DNA from: Leifsonia sp. AG29
GTDB lineage: Bacteria > Actinomycetota > Actinomycetes > Actinomycetales > Microbacteriaceae
Direction: 5' to 3'
Assembly (NCBI RefSeq): GCF_009765225.1
Contig: NZ_VMSF01000001.1
Span: 2,480,001 to 2,544,000, forward strand
DNA length: 64,000 bases
Shown: piece after piece, positions 10,630-19,991 of the stretch
Layout: each line of letters opens with the position of its first letter
Position numbering within the stretch: the first letter of the stretch is position 1
Made by a program: the position numbers and the translations under genes
The notes under the pieces: generated by a model
Seen by the model: only the letters and a program-made list of their open reading frames with translations
Databases searched by the model: none
What the model was told of the DNA's origin: nothing

Positions 10630-11741
10630 TCGGCTCCTCCGGTGAAGGTCCGGCGCAGCCGCCCCCCGAGACGGGTGACGATCTCGTAGTTGATGGTGCC
10701 GGCCGCCTCGGCCCAGTCGTCCGCCGTGGGAGCGCCGGTCGCCGGGTCGCCGAAGAGCACCACCTCGTCGCCGACGGCGACCGGCAGATCGCCCACGTCG
10801 ACGACGAACTGGTCCATGGCGACGCGGCCGCTCACTCGGAACCGCCGGCCGCCGATCATCACCGGGCCGCTGTTGGAGGCGTGACGCGGGATCCCCTCCG
10901 CGTACCCCAGCGGCACGAGCACCAGTGTCGTCTCGCGCTCGGTGCGGTAGGTGTAGTCATACGACACCCCCTTGCCGGCCGGAACGCGCCGGACCGCGGC
11001 GACCCGACCGCGCAGGGTCATCGCGGGACGCAGCCCCAGGTCGCGAGCCGAGCCGCCGAACGGCGACAGTCCGTAGGCCGCGATACCGAGCCGAACCAGG
11101 TCGAATCGCGCTTCCGGGAGCGTCAGGGCGGCCGCGCTGGCGGCGATGTGCCGGAGCCCGGGCCGCAGGCCTGCTGCCTCGGCCCGCTCGAGCCCGCGTT
11201 GGAAGAGGGCCACCGCCTCCCGATCGTGCTCGGCAGAGGCGTTGGAGAGGTGGCTGAACAGCCCGCGGACGACCAGACGCCCCTCGGCCTCGAGCTGCGC
11301 GGCGCGGGCGAAGACGGCGTCCCACTCCTGCTCGGCGACGCCGTTCCGACTCAGCCCCGTCTCGAGCTTCAGCTGCACGAACGGGGTCCGGGAGCTCGGT
11401 GCGGCGGCGACCGCCTCCAGCTGGGCCAGCGAGGAGAGCCCGAGGTCCACCGCGTGGTCGATGGCCTGCGTGAAGTCCTCGTCGGGGTCGTGGAGCCACG
11501 CGAGGACCGGCGCGTCGACCCCGGCCGCACGCAGTTGGAGGGCCTCGGCGATCTCGGCGACGCCGAGCCAGTCGGCGCCTCCCGCGATCGCCGCCCGGGC
11601 GCTCTCGACCGCGCCGTGCCCGTAGGCGTCCGCCTTCACCACGACCATGACGTGCTCGGTGCCGACGAGGTCGCGCAGCCGCGCCACATTCTCCGTGATG
11701 GCGCCGAGGTCGACCCTGCGCTCGCGGAACGGACCGCTCAC
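10626..11741 (-). CDS. alr: Alanine racemase
   Basis: This 371-residue PLP enzyme interconverts L- and D-alanine for peptidoglycan. The PLP lysine is in VMVVVKADAYGHGAVESA (about residues 32-49), and the second-domain tyrosine region reads GKGVSYDYTYRTERETTLVLV (in full agreement with Alr). The C-terminal segment contains RVAMDQFVVDVGDL. It starts with GTG, overlaps acpS by 4 bp upstream and tsaE by 4 bp downstream. Confidence 0.95.
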   Translation of the reverse strand: MSGPFRERRVDLGAITENVARLRDLVGTEHVMVVVKADAYGHGAVESARAAIAGGADWLGVAEIAEALQLRAAGVDAPVLAWLHDPDEDFTQAIDHAVDLGLSSLAQLEAVAAAPSSRTPFVQLKLETGLSRNGVAEQEWDAVFARAAQLEAEGRLVVRGLFSHLSNASAEHDREAVALFQRGLERAEAAGLRPGLRHIAASAAALTLPEARFDLVRLGIAAYGLSPFGGSARDLGLRPAMTLRGRVAAVRRVPAGKGVSYDYTYRTERETTLVLVPLGYAEGIPRHASNSGPVMIGGRRFRVSGRVAMDQFVVDVGDLPVAVGDEVVLFGDPATGAPTADDWAEAAGTINYEIVTRLGGRLRRTFTGGAE

Positions 11742-12094
11742 GGCTGCCGCTCCGTCACCACGAAGGCCGCCGCCACGCCGGCGTCGTGCGTCATCGACAC
11801 GTGGATGCTCGTGATGCCGCGCTCGCGGACCTGGCGCTCGACCACGTTGTGCAGCACGAACCCGGGGTCGCCCTCATCGCTCGCGACGATCTCCATGTCG
11901 TGCCAGCGCACGCCCTCCGAGCCGCCCAGGGCCTTGATGAGGGCCTCCTTGGCTGCGAACCGTGCGGCGAGGGAGTGCGTCGGCAAGAGGCGCTCGGCCT
12001 CCGTGAACAGCCGCTCGCGCAGTCGCGGGCTGCGGTCGACCGCGCGTTCGAACCGCGCCAGGTCGACCACGTCCACGCCGATGCCCGCGATCAC
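11738..12094 (-). CDS. acpS: Holo-[acyl-carrier-protein] synthase
   Basis: This 118-residue AcpS transfers 4'-phosphopantetheine from CoA to the acyl carrier protein of fatty acid synthesis. IAGIGVDVVDLARFERAV at the N-terminus carries the Mg-binding Asp, and RFAAKEALIKALG is the second family motif. The start is GTG 12094, 7 bp past the glmS stop. It overlaps alr by 4 bp. Confidence 0.94.
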   Translation of the reverse strand: MIAGIGVDVVDLARFERAVDRSPRLRERLFTEAERLLPTHSLAARFAAKEALIKALGGSEGVRWHDMEIVASDEGDPGFVLHNVVERQVRERGITSIHVSMTHDAGVAAAFVVTERQP

Positions 12095-12101
12095 GGCGCC
12101 C

Positions 12102-13952
12102 CTACTCGACGGTGACGGACTTGGCCAGGTTCCGCGGCTGGTCGACGTCGAGGCCCTTCGCCGCCGACAGCTCCATGGCGAAGATCTGGAGCGGGATCAC
12201 GGCGAGCAGCGGCTCGAAGAGCGGCGCGGCCAGCGGGATGCGGATCACCTCGTCGGCGAACGGGAGCACCGCCGCGTCACCGGCCTCGGCGATCGCGATG
12301 ACGCGGGCGCCGCGGGCGCGGATCTCCTGGATGTTCGACACGACCTTCTTGTGGAGCTCGTCCGACCAGCGGGGGCTCGGCACGACCACGAAGACGGGCT
12401 GCCCGGGCTCGATGAGCGCGATCGGACCGTGCTTGAGCTCGCCCGCGGCGAAGCCTTCCGCGTGGATGTAGGCCAGCTCCTTGAGCTTGAGGGCGCCCTC
12501 GAGGGCGATCGGGTAGCCGACGTGGCGGCCGAGGAAGAGCACCGACCGGGTGTCGGACATCCAGCGCGCGAGCTGCGCGATCGTGTCGTGCGCCTCCAGG
12601 ACGGTCTGGATCTTCTCGGGGACGGCCTGCAGCTCCTCGAGCGCGTCGTGCTGCTGCGCCTCCGCGAGCGTGCCTCGCACGCGCGCGAGGTGCAGGCCGA
12701 ACAGGTAGAGCGCCGTGATCTGGGCGACGAAGGCCTTCGTGGAGGCGACCGCCACCTCGGGCCCGGCGTGCGTGTAGAGCGCAGCATCCGACTCGCGCGG
12801 GATCGTCGCGCCCTGCGTGTTGCACACCGAGATCGCCTTTGCACCGGCCTCCCGCGCGTACTTGACCGCCATGAGGGTGTCCATCGTCTCACCCGACTGG
12901 CTGATGGAGATCACCAGGGTGCCCTCGGTCAGGACCGGCTCGCGGTACCGGAACTCGTGGCTGAGCTCGACGGTCACGGGGACGCGCGCCCACTTCTCGA
13001 TGGCGTAGCTGCCGACGAGCCCGGCGTAGGCGGCGGTGCCGCAGGCGAGGATCGTGATGCGGTCGATCCCGGCGAAGTACTCGTCGCCGAGCGCGTCCAG
13101 CTCGGGGATGCGGACCTCCCCGTCGGCGACGCGCCCGCGGATCGTGTTCGCGACCGCGTCGGGCTCCTCGGCGATCTCCTTCGCCATGAAGGAGGACCAG
13201 CCGCCCTTCTCGGCGGCGGAGGCGTCCCACGCGACCTCGAACGGCTCGACCTCGACCGGTGCGCCCGCGAAGTCGGTGACGGTCACCGAGTCGGGGGTGA
13301 TCGTGACGATCTGGTCCTGGCCGATCGCCATCGCCCGGCGCGTGTGCTCGACGAAGGCGGCGACGTCGGAGCCGAGGAAGTTCTCGCCGTCGCCGAGGCC
13401 GATGACGAGGGGCGAGTTGCGGCGGGCCCCGACCACGACGTGCGGCTGGTCCTGGTGCAGCGCCAGCAGCGTGAAGGCGCCCTCGAGCCGCGAGACGACG
13501 CGCTGGAACGCCTCGCTCAGGTCTCCGGTGACGCGGTACTCGCGGCCGAGCAGCACGGCGGCCACCTCGGTGTCGGTCTCGGAGCGGAAGGTGAAGCCGT
13601 CGGCGAGGAGCTCGTCCTTGAGGGTGGCGAAGTTCTCGATGATGCCGTTGTGGATGACGGCGAGGCGCCCGTCGTCGCCGAGATGCGGGTGGGCGTTGGT
13701 GTCGGTGGGGCCGCCGTGGGTGGCCCAGCGCGTGTGGCCGATGCCGGTCTGGCCGTTGGGGATCGGCCGCGCCCCCAGCTCGGCGGTGAGCTCCGAGAGC
13801 TTGCCGGCCTTCTTGGCGGTGCCGAGGGCGCCGTCCGGGCCGATCACGGCGATGCCGGCCGAGTCATAGCCCCGGTATTCGAGGCGCTTCAGACCGCCCA
13901 GCAGCACCTCGAGACTCTTGTCGGTGCCGACGTAACCCACGATTCCACACAT
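12102..13952 (-). CDS. glmS: Glutamine--fructose-6-phosphate aminotransferase (isomerizing)
   Basis: The 616-residue enzyme makes glucosamine 6-phosphate from fructose 6-phosphate and glutamine, the entry to UDP-GlcNAc. The N-terminal MCGIVGYVG exposes Cys2 as the glutaminase nucleophile after Met removal, followed by RLEYRGYDSAGIAV. Two SIS domains follow (about 290-430 and 460-600) with SQSGETMDTL and the C-terminal AKSVTVE. ATG 13952 is fixed by the catalytic Cys. It is 7 nt after TAGACT, so the mRNA is inferred to be leaderless, and it heads the run glmS-acpS-alr-tsaE-tsaB-rimI-tsaD. No glmS ribozyme is possible in so short a leader. Confidence 0.97.
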   Translation of the reverse strand: MCGIVGYVGTDKSLEVLLGGLKRLEYRGYDSAGIAVIGPDGALGTAKKAGKLSELTAELGARPIPNGQTGIGHTRWATHGGPTDTNAHPHLGDDGRLAVIHNGIIENFATLKDELLADGFTFRSETDTEVAAVLLGREYRVTGDLSEAFQRVVSRLEGAFTLLALHQDQPHVVVGARRNSPLVIGLGDGENFLGSDVAAFVEHTRRAMAIGQDQIVTITPDSVTVTDFAGAPVEVEPFEVAWDASAAEKGGWSSFMAKEIAEEPDAVANTIRGRVADGEVRIPELDALGDEYFAGIDRITILACGTAAYAGLVGSYAIEKWARVPVTVELSHEFRYREPVLTEGTLVISISQSGETMDTLMAVKYAREAGAKAISVCNTQGATIPRESDAALYTHAGPEVAVASTKAFVAQITALYLFGLHLARVRGTLAEAQQHDALEELQAVPEKIQTVLEAHDTIAQLARWMSDTRSVLFLGRHVGYPIALEGALKLKELAYIHAEGFAAGELKHGPIALIEPGQPVFVVVPSPRWSDELHKKVVSNIQEIRARGARVIAIAEAGDAAVLPFADEVIRIPLAAPLFEPLLAVIPLQIFAMELSAAKGLDVDQPRNLAKSVTVE

Positions 13953-13959
13953 GAGGTCG

Positions 13960-14036
13960 AGTCTATCGTGGGGCCGCCTGGGACCTTTCTGGGGTACGGG
14001 CGGCACGCACGCGGCGCGTCGGGACGCCCCTAGACT
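13960..14036. promoter_or_regulatory. Divergent leaderless promoters of glmS and coaA
   Basis: On the minus strand TAGACT (13960-13965) lies 7 nt before the glmS ATG. On the plus strand TAGACT (14031-14036) lies 8 nt before the coaA ATG. Neither gene has a Shine-Dalgarno site. Confidence 0.6.
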
Positions 14037-14044
14037 TGTCGCCT

Positions 14045-14983
14045 ATGGCTGAGAACGGCGACTCCTCCACCCCGTACGTCGAGCTGAGCCGGGCCGACTG
14101 GGCGGAGCTCGCCCAGAACACGCGCCTCCCGCTGCTGGAGACCGAGATCGTCCAGCTCCGCGGCCTCGGCGACCCTCTCGACATGCAGGAGGTCTCCGAG
14201 GTCTACCTGCCGCTCAGCCGCCTCCTCAACCTGTACGTGGGCGGCACGAAGCAGCTGCACCGGGTCACGAGCGAGTTCCTCGGCGAGCGCGCCGCCTCGA
14301 CCCCCTTCGTCATCGGCGTCGCCGGCTCCGTGGCCGTCGGCAAGTCGACGATCGCGCGCCTCCTGCGCGAGCTGCTCTCCCGCTGGGATGACACCCCTCG
14401 CGTGGAGCTGGTCACGACCGACGGGTTCCTCCTCCCGAACGCCGAGCTGGAGCGTCGCGGCCTCATGGAGCGCAAGGGCTTCCCGGAGTCGTACGACCGC
14501 CGGGCCCTCCTGCGGTTCGTCACGGCGGTGAAGAGCGGCGCCCCGGAGGTGCGCGCCCCCTTCTACTCGCACCTCAGCTACGACATCGTCCCCGACGCCG
14601 AGATCGTGGTGCGGCGCCCCGACGTGCTCATCGTGGAGGGGCTCAACGTGCTCCAGCCGGCCGGCGGCGGCAACCGGCTCGCCGTCAGCGACCTGTTCGA
14701 CTTCAGCGTCTACGTCGACGCCCGGACGCGCGACATCGCCCGCTGGTATGAGGAGCGCTTCCTCAAGCTGCAGCGCGGCGCCTTCGCGAACCCGAAGTCT
14801 TACTTCCACCGCTACGCCTCCCTCACCGAGGAGGAGGCGCGCGAGCGTGCCGCGTCGATCTGGACGAGCATCAACGAGCCGAATCTGGTGCAGAACATCC
14901 GCCCCACGCGCTCGCGGGCGAAGCTCGTGCTCCGCAAGGACGCCGACCACACCGTCAGCTCGGTGCTCCTGCGCAAGCTCTGA
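14045..14983 (+). CDS. coaA: Pantothenate kinase, type I
   Basis: This 312-residue kinase phosphorylates pantothenate in the first step of CoA synthesis. The P-loop [20 protein letters not shown] (about residues 90-109), [12 protein letters not shown] at the N-terminus, [19 protein letters not shown] and the C-terminal [17 protein letters not shown] are classic type I features. ATG 14045 is preferred over an in-frame TTG 9 bp upstream because of its spacing to TAGACT. It is divergent from glmS. Confidence 0.96.
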   Translation: MAENGDSSTPYVELSRADWAELAQNTRLPLLETEIVQLRGLGDPLDMQEVSEVYLPLSRLLNLYVGGTKQLHRVTSEFLGERAASTPFVIGVAGSVAVGKSTIARLLRELLSRWDDTPRVELVTTDGFLLPNAELERRGLMERKGFPESYDRRALLRFVTAVKSGAPEVRAPFYSHLSYDIVPDAEIVVRRPDVLIVEGLNVLQPAGGGNRLAVSDLFDFSVYVDARTRDIARWYEERFLKLQRGAFANPKSYFHRYASLTEEEARERAASIWTSINEPNLVQNIRPTRSRAKLVLRKDADHTVSSVLLRKL

Positions 14984-15069
14984 CCGGCCGCCGAGGCGCC
15001 TGAGGTCTGAAAGCCTCACGCTTGAATGCTTGCGCGGTTGCTGCTCTGGTCTTAGCGGCACCGGTCCCG

Positions 15070-15075
15070 TAGTCA
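15070..15075 (+). promoter_or_regulatory. Possible -10 box of the XRE gene, leaderless type
   Basis: TAGTCA followed by six bases and ATG 15082. The last base does not match TANNNT, so this is weaker than the other cases in the window. Confidence 0.35.
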
Positions 15076-15081
15076 TGAGAC

Positions 15082-15390
15082 ATGGCCACTCCCCGCTCGA
15101 AAGCCGCGTCCCTGTTCGGGCAGCGCGTGCGGGAGGCGCGGATCGCGCTCGGCCGGAGCCAGGAGGAGATCGCGCACCTCGCGGGCATGCACGTCACCAA
15201 CTACGGGCGCATCGAGCGAGGCGAGGCCAACTCCGAGCTGACGACGATCGTCCGCATCGCGACGGCGCTCGACACGGACCCGGCCGACCTGCTGGCCGGG
15301 CTCTACGGCAAGGGCATGCTGCCGGGTAAGGCTCGCGCCTACTCGGTGACGGACTTCATCGCCGCCCAGCGGGCACGAGAGCGCGACTGA
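15082..15390 (+). CDS. XRE-family helix-turn-helix regulator
   Basis: The 102-residue protein is essentially one HTH_3/Cro-C1 domain (about residues 12-70): FGQRVREARIALGRSQEEIA, then the recognition helix region HVTNYGRIERGEAN, and TIVRIATALDTDPADLLAGL. The C-terminal 30 residues (ending VTDFIAAQRARERD) resemble no domain I know. The function is DNA binding; its targets are unknown. It is convergent with glmM and separated from coaA by about 100 bp. Confidence 0.85.
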   Translation: MATPRSKAASLFGQRVREARIALGRSQEEIAHLAGMHVTNYGRIERGEANSELTTIVRIATALDTDPADLLAGLYGKGMLPGKARAYSVTDFIAAQRARERD

Positions 15391-15432
15391 TCCGGCGCCG
15401 ACCGCGCGAGGTCGCGGGCGGCGGTACGGGCG

Positions 15433-16794
15433 TCAGAGCGAGAGACGCTCGCGGACCACGGCGGCCAGCTCGTTGGCGAGCCGGTGCGCGGTGTCCTGAT
15501 CGGCCGCCTCCACCATCACGCGCACGAGAGGCTCGGTGCCGGAGGGACGCAGCAGGACACGGCCGCCGTCGCCGAGCGACGCCTCGGCCGTCTGCACAGC
15601 GGCCTGGAGCGCCTCGTCGGTGTGGACGCCGTGGTGGTCGACGTTCTTGACGTTCACCATGACCTGCGGGTAGACGGTCATCGCCTTCGCGAGCTCGGAC
15701 AGGGGCTTCCGCTGGCGCGCCATCTCGCTGAGCAGGTGCAGGCCCGTCAGGATGCCGTCGCCGGTGGTGGCGAAATCGCGCATGATGACGTGACCGGACT
15801 GCTCGCCGCCGAGGGAGTAGTCGTTCTCGTTCATCGCCTCGAGCACGTAACGGTCGCCGACGGCCGTCTCGACGACGCGGATGCCGTGCTCGCGCATGGC
15901 GAGTTTCAGGCCGAGGTTGCTCATGACCGTGGCCACCAGCGTGTCGTCGCGGAGCTTGCCGCGCTCCTTCATCCCCAGAGCGAGGATCGCCATGATCTGG
16001 TCGCCGTCGACGACCCGGCCGTCGGCGTCGATCGCCAGGCAGCGGTCGGCGTCGCCGTCGTGCGCGATGCCCACGTCGGCGCCGGCCCGGAGAACCGCCT
16101 CGGAGAGCTTGTCGAGGTGGGTGGAGCCCACGCCGTCGTTGATGTTCATGCCGTCCGGCGAGTCGCCGATGACGGTGACGCGGGCGCCCGCGTCCGTGAA
16201 GACCTCGGGCGAGATGCCCGCCGCGGCGCCGTGCGCGCAGTCGAGCACGACGTGGATGCCGTCGAGGCGGTGCGGGAGGCTCGCCAGCAGGTGCACCACG
16301 TAGCGGTCCTCCGCGTCGGGGAGGCGGCGGATCCGTCCGACATCGGCGCCGGTCGGGTGCAGCTTCTCCAGCTCGAGGTACTGCTCGATGCGGTCCTCGA
16401 CGACATCCGGAAGCTTGGTCCCGCCGCGGGCGAAGATCTTGATGCCGTTGTCGGGCGCCGGGTTGTGGGAGGCGGACACCATGACGCCGAAGTCGGCGCC
16501 GTAGTCCGCGATCAGGTAAGCCGCAGCCGGCGTCGGGATCACGCCGGCGTCGTACACGTCGATGCCCGAACTCGCGAGTCCGGCGGCGACGGCCGACGCC
16601 AGGAACTCGCCCGAGACGCGCGGGTCGCGGGCGACGATCGCCGTGGGACGGATTCCTGCGGCACGGCGGGCGTCGGCGCTGCGGCCTCGCGTCAGGACAG
16701 CAGCAGCTGCCTGCGCGAGGCCGAGCGCCAGCTCGGCGGTGAGACTGCCGTTCGCGAGACCGCGGACGCCGTCCGTTCCGAAAAGGCGGGGCAT
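15433..16794 (-). CDS. glmM: Phosphoglucosamine mutase
   Basis: The 453-residue enzyme interconverts glucosamine 6- and 1-phosphate for UDP-GlcNAc synthesis. [20 protein letters not shown] is the N-terminus, [15 protein letters not shown] holds the phosphoserine, DGDADRC is the Mg loop, and [18 protein letters not shown] is the C-terminal phosphate-binding loop. ATG 16794 is chosen because homologues begin at MPRLFGTDG; the open frame upstream overlaps rpsI and has no family match. It follows rpsI by 25 bp and is likely co-transcribed with rplM-rpsI. Confidence 0.96.
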   Translation of the reverse strand: MPRLFGTDGVRGLANGSLTAELALGLAQAAAAVLTRGRSADARRAAGIRPTAIVARDPRVSGEFLASAVAAGLASSGIDVYDAGVIPTPAAAYLIADYGADFGVMVSASHNPAPDNGIKIFARGGTKLPDVVEDRIEQYLELEKLHPTGADVGRIRRLPDAEDRYVVHLLASLPHRLDGIHVVLDCAHGAAAGISPEVFTDAGARVTVIGDSPDGMNINDGVGSTHLDKLSEAVLRAGADVGIAHDGDADRCLAIDADGRVVDGDQIMAILALGMKERGKLRDDTLVATVMSNLGLKLAMREHGIRVVETAVGDRYVLEAMNENDYSLGGEQSGHVIMRDFATTGDGILTGLHLLSEMARQRKPLSELAKAMTVYPQVMVNVKNVDHHGVHTDEALQAAVQTAEASLGDGGRVLLRPSGTEPLVRVMVEAADQDTAHRLANELAAVVRERLSL

Positions 16795-16819
16795 GAAGCG
16801 AACCTGAACGCTGACGGGA

Positions 16820-17317
16820 TCAGCGCTTGGAGAACTGCGACGCCTTGCGGGCCTTCTTGAGACCGGCCTTCTTGCGCTCGGTGACGCGCGCGTCACGGGT
16901 GAGGAAGCCCGCCTTCTTCAGCGTGGGGCGGTTGTTCTCGCGGTCGATCTCGTTCAGCGCACGGGCGATGGCGAGACGCAGCGCGCCGGCCTGACCCGAG
17001 GGGCCGCCGCCGGTGATGCGCGCGACGACGTCGTAGGAGCCGATGAGGTCGAGGACCTTGAACGGGTCGGTGATGAGCTGCTGGTGGAGCTTGTTCGGGA
17101 AGTAGTCCGCGAACTCACGGCCGTTGACCGTGATGGTGCCGGAACCCGGGACCAGGCGCACGCGCGCGATGGCCTCCTTGCGGCGGCCGACGGCCGCGCC
17201 GGGGACGGAGAGGACGGCGCGCGGGGCGGCCGGGGCCTCGGAGGCGGGGGTCTCGGTCGAGTAGGACTCGACGTTCTCGGCCTGGGCCGAGTCGATGCTG
17301 TCTGCGATCTTCGCCAC
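16820..17317 (-). CDS. rpsI: 30S ribosomal protein S9
   Basis: The 165-residue S9 ends in SQFSKR, whose terminal Arg contacts P-site tRNA. The core starts at about residue 42 ([19 protein letters not shown]). About 40 extra N-terminal residues rich in Ala, Ser, Glu and Pro precede it, an actinobacterial-style extension. It follows rplM by 50 bp, in the conserved L13-S9 operon. Confidence 0.96.
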   Translation of the reverse strand: MAKIADSIDSAQAENVESYSTETPASEAPAAPRAVLSVPGAAVGRRKEAIARVRLVPGSGTITVNGREFADYFPNKLHQQLITDPFKVLDLIGSYDVVARITGGGPSGQAGALRLAIARALNEIDRENNRPTLKKAGFLTRDARVTERKKAGLKKARKASQFSKR

Positions 17318-17367
17318 GGTGGTGATAATCCTTTGTCTTTAGGTCAGTCGGAAGGTCTCGGGTGCGC

Positions 17368-17814
17368 TTACTGGGCGACCTGGCCGAGCGTGTACGGCTT
17401 CGGCTGCTGGGCGGCGTGCGGGTGCTCGCTTCCGGTGTAGACCTTCAGCTTGCGGAGCTGGGCGCGGCCGATCGAGTTCTTCGGCAGCATGCCCCGGACC
17501 GCCTTCTCGACGGCGCGGATCGGGTTCTTCTCGAGGAGCTCGGCGTAGGTCACGGCCGAGAGCCCGCCCGGGTAGCCCGAGTGGCGGTAGGCCTTCTTCT
17601 GAGCGGCCTTCTGACCGGTGAGGGCGACCTTGTCGGCGTTGACGATGATGACGAAGTCACCGCTGTCCATGTGCGGGGCGAAGGTCGGCTTGTGCTTGCC
17701 GCGGAGGAGGGCGGCGGTGTGGCTGGCGAGACGGCCGAGCACGACGTCGGTCGCGTCGATGATGACCCAGTCCCGCTGGATCTCGTCTGCCTTCGGGGAG
17801 TACGTGCGCGTCAC
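17368..17814 (-). CDS. rplM: 50S ribosomal protein L13
   Basis: The 148-residue L13 shows [39 protein letters not shown] and [21 protein letters not shown], and ends with the H-P-H segment [12 protein letters not shown]. It is an early 50S assembly protein. It leads the L13-S9-glmM run, about 144 bp downstream of a strong promoter. Confidence 0.96.
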   Translation of the reverse strand: MTRTYSPKADEIQRDWVIIDATDVVLGRLASHTAALLRGKHKPTFAPHMDSGDFVIIVNADKVALTGQKAAQKKAYRHSGYPGGLSAVTYAELLEKNPIRAVEKAVRGMLPKNSIGRAQLRKLKVYTGSEHPHAAQQPKPYTLGQVAQ

Positions 17815-17957
17815 TGTAGTGGCTGCTTTCTGTGTCGAACGGAGGAGTTCGTGAATCCCGCTCCGTGGAGGTTCCCGTCTCGATGAGGAGGAACCGTACC
17901 GGTGGAGGGCTCACGTTCGGCATGTCGCGCCGCAGGAGGCGCGGACACCAAAGATCA

Positions 17958-17986
17958 ATGGTACGTGACGCGGGAGGGGCGGTCAA
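17958..17986 (-). promoter_or_regulatory. rplM-rpsI promoter
   Basis: On the minus strand TTGACC (17981-17986), a 17-bp spacer and TACCAT (17958-17963) form a near-consensus housekeeping promoter, giving a leader of about 135 nt before rplM. Confidence 0.7.
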
Positions 17987-18010
17987 ACCGGCACCGTCCG
18001 GGCGGCGCGG

Positions 18011-18880
18011 TCACAGCGTCCGGAGGCCCCGCGTGCGCTCGGCGCGGAGGGCGAGCTCGGCGCCCTCCGGATAGCCCACCTCCATGAGGGTGAGCCCCCG
18101 GGCCGGCATCACCTTGAAGGCGCTGGTGCGGCGCTTCTCGTCGCGGAGCACCACGAGGTCGCCGGCTGCGAGCTTGCCCTCCCCCACCTCCACGCAGGCC
18201 CCGACCAGGGCGCGCACCATGCTGTGGCAGAAGGCGTCCGCCGTCAGCTCGGCGACGAGCACGCCATCGGGGTCCTCGCGCCAGGAGAACGACAGGAGGG
18301 TGCGGATCGTCGTCGCCCCCTCGCGCGCCTTGCAGTAGCTCGCGAAGTCGTGGAGCCCGAGCAGCCCGTGCGCCGCCATGTCCATGGAGTCGGCGTCGAG
18401 GTCGGAGGAGACCCAAGCGGTGCGATGGCGCTGCAGGGGGTCGCGCCGGGCCGACCGGTCGGCCACGCGGTACTCGTAGCGACGCCAGAGCGCCGAGAAC
18501 CGGGCGTCGAACCCCTCCCGGGCGCGGGATGCCGAGGTGACGACGACATCGGATACGGGACCCAGGATGCCGTTGAGCCGGCGGCCCAGCGCCTCCTCGG
18601 GCGGGAGCGGCGGACGCTTGCCGTGCGGTTTGCGCAGCACCGCCTCCTGCTCCGGCGAAAGGTCCACATGCGCGACCTGGCCCGCGGCGTGCACTCCCGC
18701 GTCCGTCCGGCCGGCGACCGTCAGCAGCGGAGGGTCGCCCGCGCGCCGGAAGATCGTGGCGAGCGCCTCCTCCAGGGTCCCCTGCACGGTGCGCAACCCG
18801 GGCTGCCTGCCCCAGCCGTTGAAGTCGGTTCCCTGGTACGCGATGTCCAAGCGGTAGCGCGTGGAGGGATCAGTAGACAC
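18011..18880 (-). CDS. truA: tRNA pseudouridine synthase A (positions 38-40)
   Basis: This 289-residue enzyme isomerises U38-40 in the anticodon arm. The catalytic Asp is in VAGRTDAGVHAAGQVAHV, with YRLDIAYQGTDFNGWGRQPG near the N-terminus and FCHSMVRALVGACVEVGEG in the C-terminal half. GTG 18880 overlaps the end of the upstream acetyltransferase by 11 bp, so translation may be coupled. The frame is open further upstream but is antisense-like and lacks similarity. The length is slightly above the family norm because of an insert around RKPHGKRPPLPPEEALG. Confidence 0.93.
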   Translation of the reverse strand: MSTDPSTRYRLDIAYQGTDFNGWGRQPGLRTVQGTLEEALATIFRRAGDPPLLTVAGRTDAGVHAAGQVAHVDLSPEQEAVLRKPHGKRPPLPPEEALGRRLNGILGPVSDVVVTSASRAREGFDARFSALWRRYEYRVADRSARRDPLQRHRTAWVSSDLDADSMDMAAHGLLGLHDFASYCKAREGATTIRTLLSFSWREDPDGVLVAELTADAFCHSMVRALVGACVEVGEGKLAAGDLVVLRDEKRRTSAFKVMPARGLTLMEVGYPEGAELALRAERTRGLRTL

Positions 18881-19904
18881 GGAGGAGCCCGATCTCCGAC
18901 TGCGTCGCCCGGAAGCCCATCCCGGTGTACAGTCCCAGCGCCCCCGTGGGGTTCTCGGCGTCGACATCGAGCACGACGCGATCGAGCCCCCGCGCGCGCG
19001 CCGCCTCCAGCACGCACCGGAGAAGGACCGGGGCGATGCGGCGGCCGCGGAAGGGGCGCGTCACCGCGACCGTCGAGACGTAGGCGCTCGAGAAGCCCTG
19101 GCCGGCCCAGTCCTCCTCATTGACGTCGGACAGGACAACGCCGGCGACCTCCTCGCCTGCGAACGCCACGAACGAGAGCGCCGGTTCGAAGGTGCCGGAC
19201 ACCAGACTGGCGAAGTGCTCGTCGCTCAGCGGCTGGCTCCCCCAATGGTCGCGGAAGGCGTCGTCGCGCGCCGCGTGGACGGCCGCGGCGAACTCCGACT
19301 CGTACGGGACGATCCGGACGTCGGTCCTGGGGGTGACCTCCGGGATGGGATCCGCCAGCTCGCGCTCCATGGTCTGGAAGTACCGGACCGCTTCGAAGCC
19401 GGCCGCCTCCAGCAGCCGGCGACGGCCGGGCGACCGGGCATCCGCGTAGCCGACGAGCCAGCCGGGCAGCGCCTTGTCCGACGCGGCCAGCTTCTGCTCG
19501 CCGCGGACCCGCTGCCAGGCGATCAGCTCGCGTCCGATCCCGCGGCCCCGGAGGGCGGGGTGGACTCCCCCGTTCATGAACTCCCTCACCAGGGTCTCCT
19601 GCCGCGGTGGCTCCATCACGATCCCGATGGCCGCCAGGACACCGTCGTGGGTGATCGCGAGCAGCGTGTCCCTCTCGAGGTCGATGAAGGTGAACCCGAG
19701 TTGCTCCTCCACCTCGTCTCGCGTCGTCAGGTAGTTCGGATGGTCGACGGCGTCCATGGCCTGGTAGAGCTCATGGACGTCATCGACGTCACCGAGGGTG
19801 GCGGCGCGCCATTCACGGATCAGCGGGTGGCTCGGAACGGGGGAGGCGGCAGCCGCGACGCGCTCGGAGAGCGGAGCGAGTCGCGGTTCGTCGATGGTGC
19901 TCAC
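18870..19904 (-). CDS. Tandem-GNAT acetyltransferase (two N-acetyltransferase domains)
   Basis: The 344-residue protein has two GNAT halves. The first carries GVHPALRGRGIGRELIAWQR (about 113-132) and the second VSTVAVTRPFRGRRIAPVLL (about 276-295), each with the R/Q-x-x-G-x-G/A type pyrophosphate loop; the second loop is degenerate (RGRRIA). The C-terminal DVDAENPTGALGLYTGMGF is typical. The layout recalls mycothiol synthase MshD and other actinobacterial double-GNAT enzymes, but I do not assign MshD because the substrate-binding part is not distinctive. GTG 19904 is 6 nt after TAGGGT. It overlaps truA. Confidence 0.8.
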   Translation of the reverse strand: MSTIDEPRLAPLSERVAAAASPVPSHPLIREWRAATLGDVDDVHELYQAMDAVDHPNYLTTRDEVEEQLGFTFIDLERDTLLAITHDGVLAAIGIVMEPPRQETLVREFMNGGVHPALRGRGIGRELIAWQRVRGEQKLAASDKALPGWLVGYADARSPGRRRLLEAAGFEAVRYFQTMERELADPIPEVTPRTDVRIVPYESEFAAAVHAARDDAFRDHWGSQPLSDEHFASLVSGTFEPALSFVAFAGEEVAGVVLSDVNEEDWAGQGFSSAYVSTVAVTRPFRGRRIAPVLLRCVLEAARARGLDRVVLDVDAENPTGALGLYTGMGFRATQSEIGLLRVY

Positions 19905-19910
19905 CCATTC

Positions 19911-19916
19911 ACCCTA
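19911..19916 (-). promoter_or_regulatory. -10 box of the tandem-GNAT gene, leaderless type
   Basis: TAGGGT on the minus strand, six bases, then the GTG start. The rplQ terminator lies just upstream, so this gene and truA need their own promoter. Confidence 0.5.
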
Positions 19917-19940
19917 GAAGACGGCACCCCGGGAACACGA

Positions 19941-19976
19941 CGAGGGCCCCGCATCCGTGCGGATGCGGGGCCCTCG
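19941..19976 (-). terminator. Terminator after rplQ
   Basis: A perfect 16-bp stem (19941-19956 with 19961-19976) has a GTGC loop, 15 bp past the rplQ stop. It closes the infA-to-rplQ operon. Confidence 0.8.
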
Positions 19977-19991
19977 AGCGAGTGCGAGAGG

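Noticed and set aside
13953-13965. glmS ribozyme before glmS
   Set aside because: The inferred leader is 0-7 nt, so no ribozyme can fit; none of its sequence is seen.
10881-14033. Plus-strand open frame of about 1050 codons opposite alr, acpS and glmS
   Set aside because: Antisense shadow of three well-recognised enzymes.
18870-19904. Tandem-GNAT protein as mycothiol synthase MshD
   Set aside because: The domain plan agrees but I cannot see MshD-specific residues, so it is left as an unassigned acetyltransferase.
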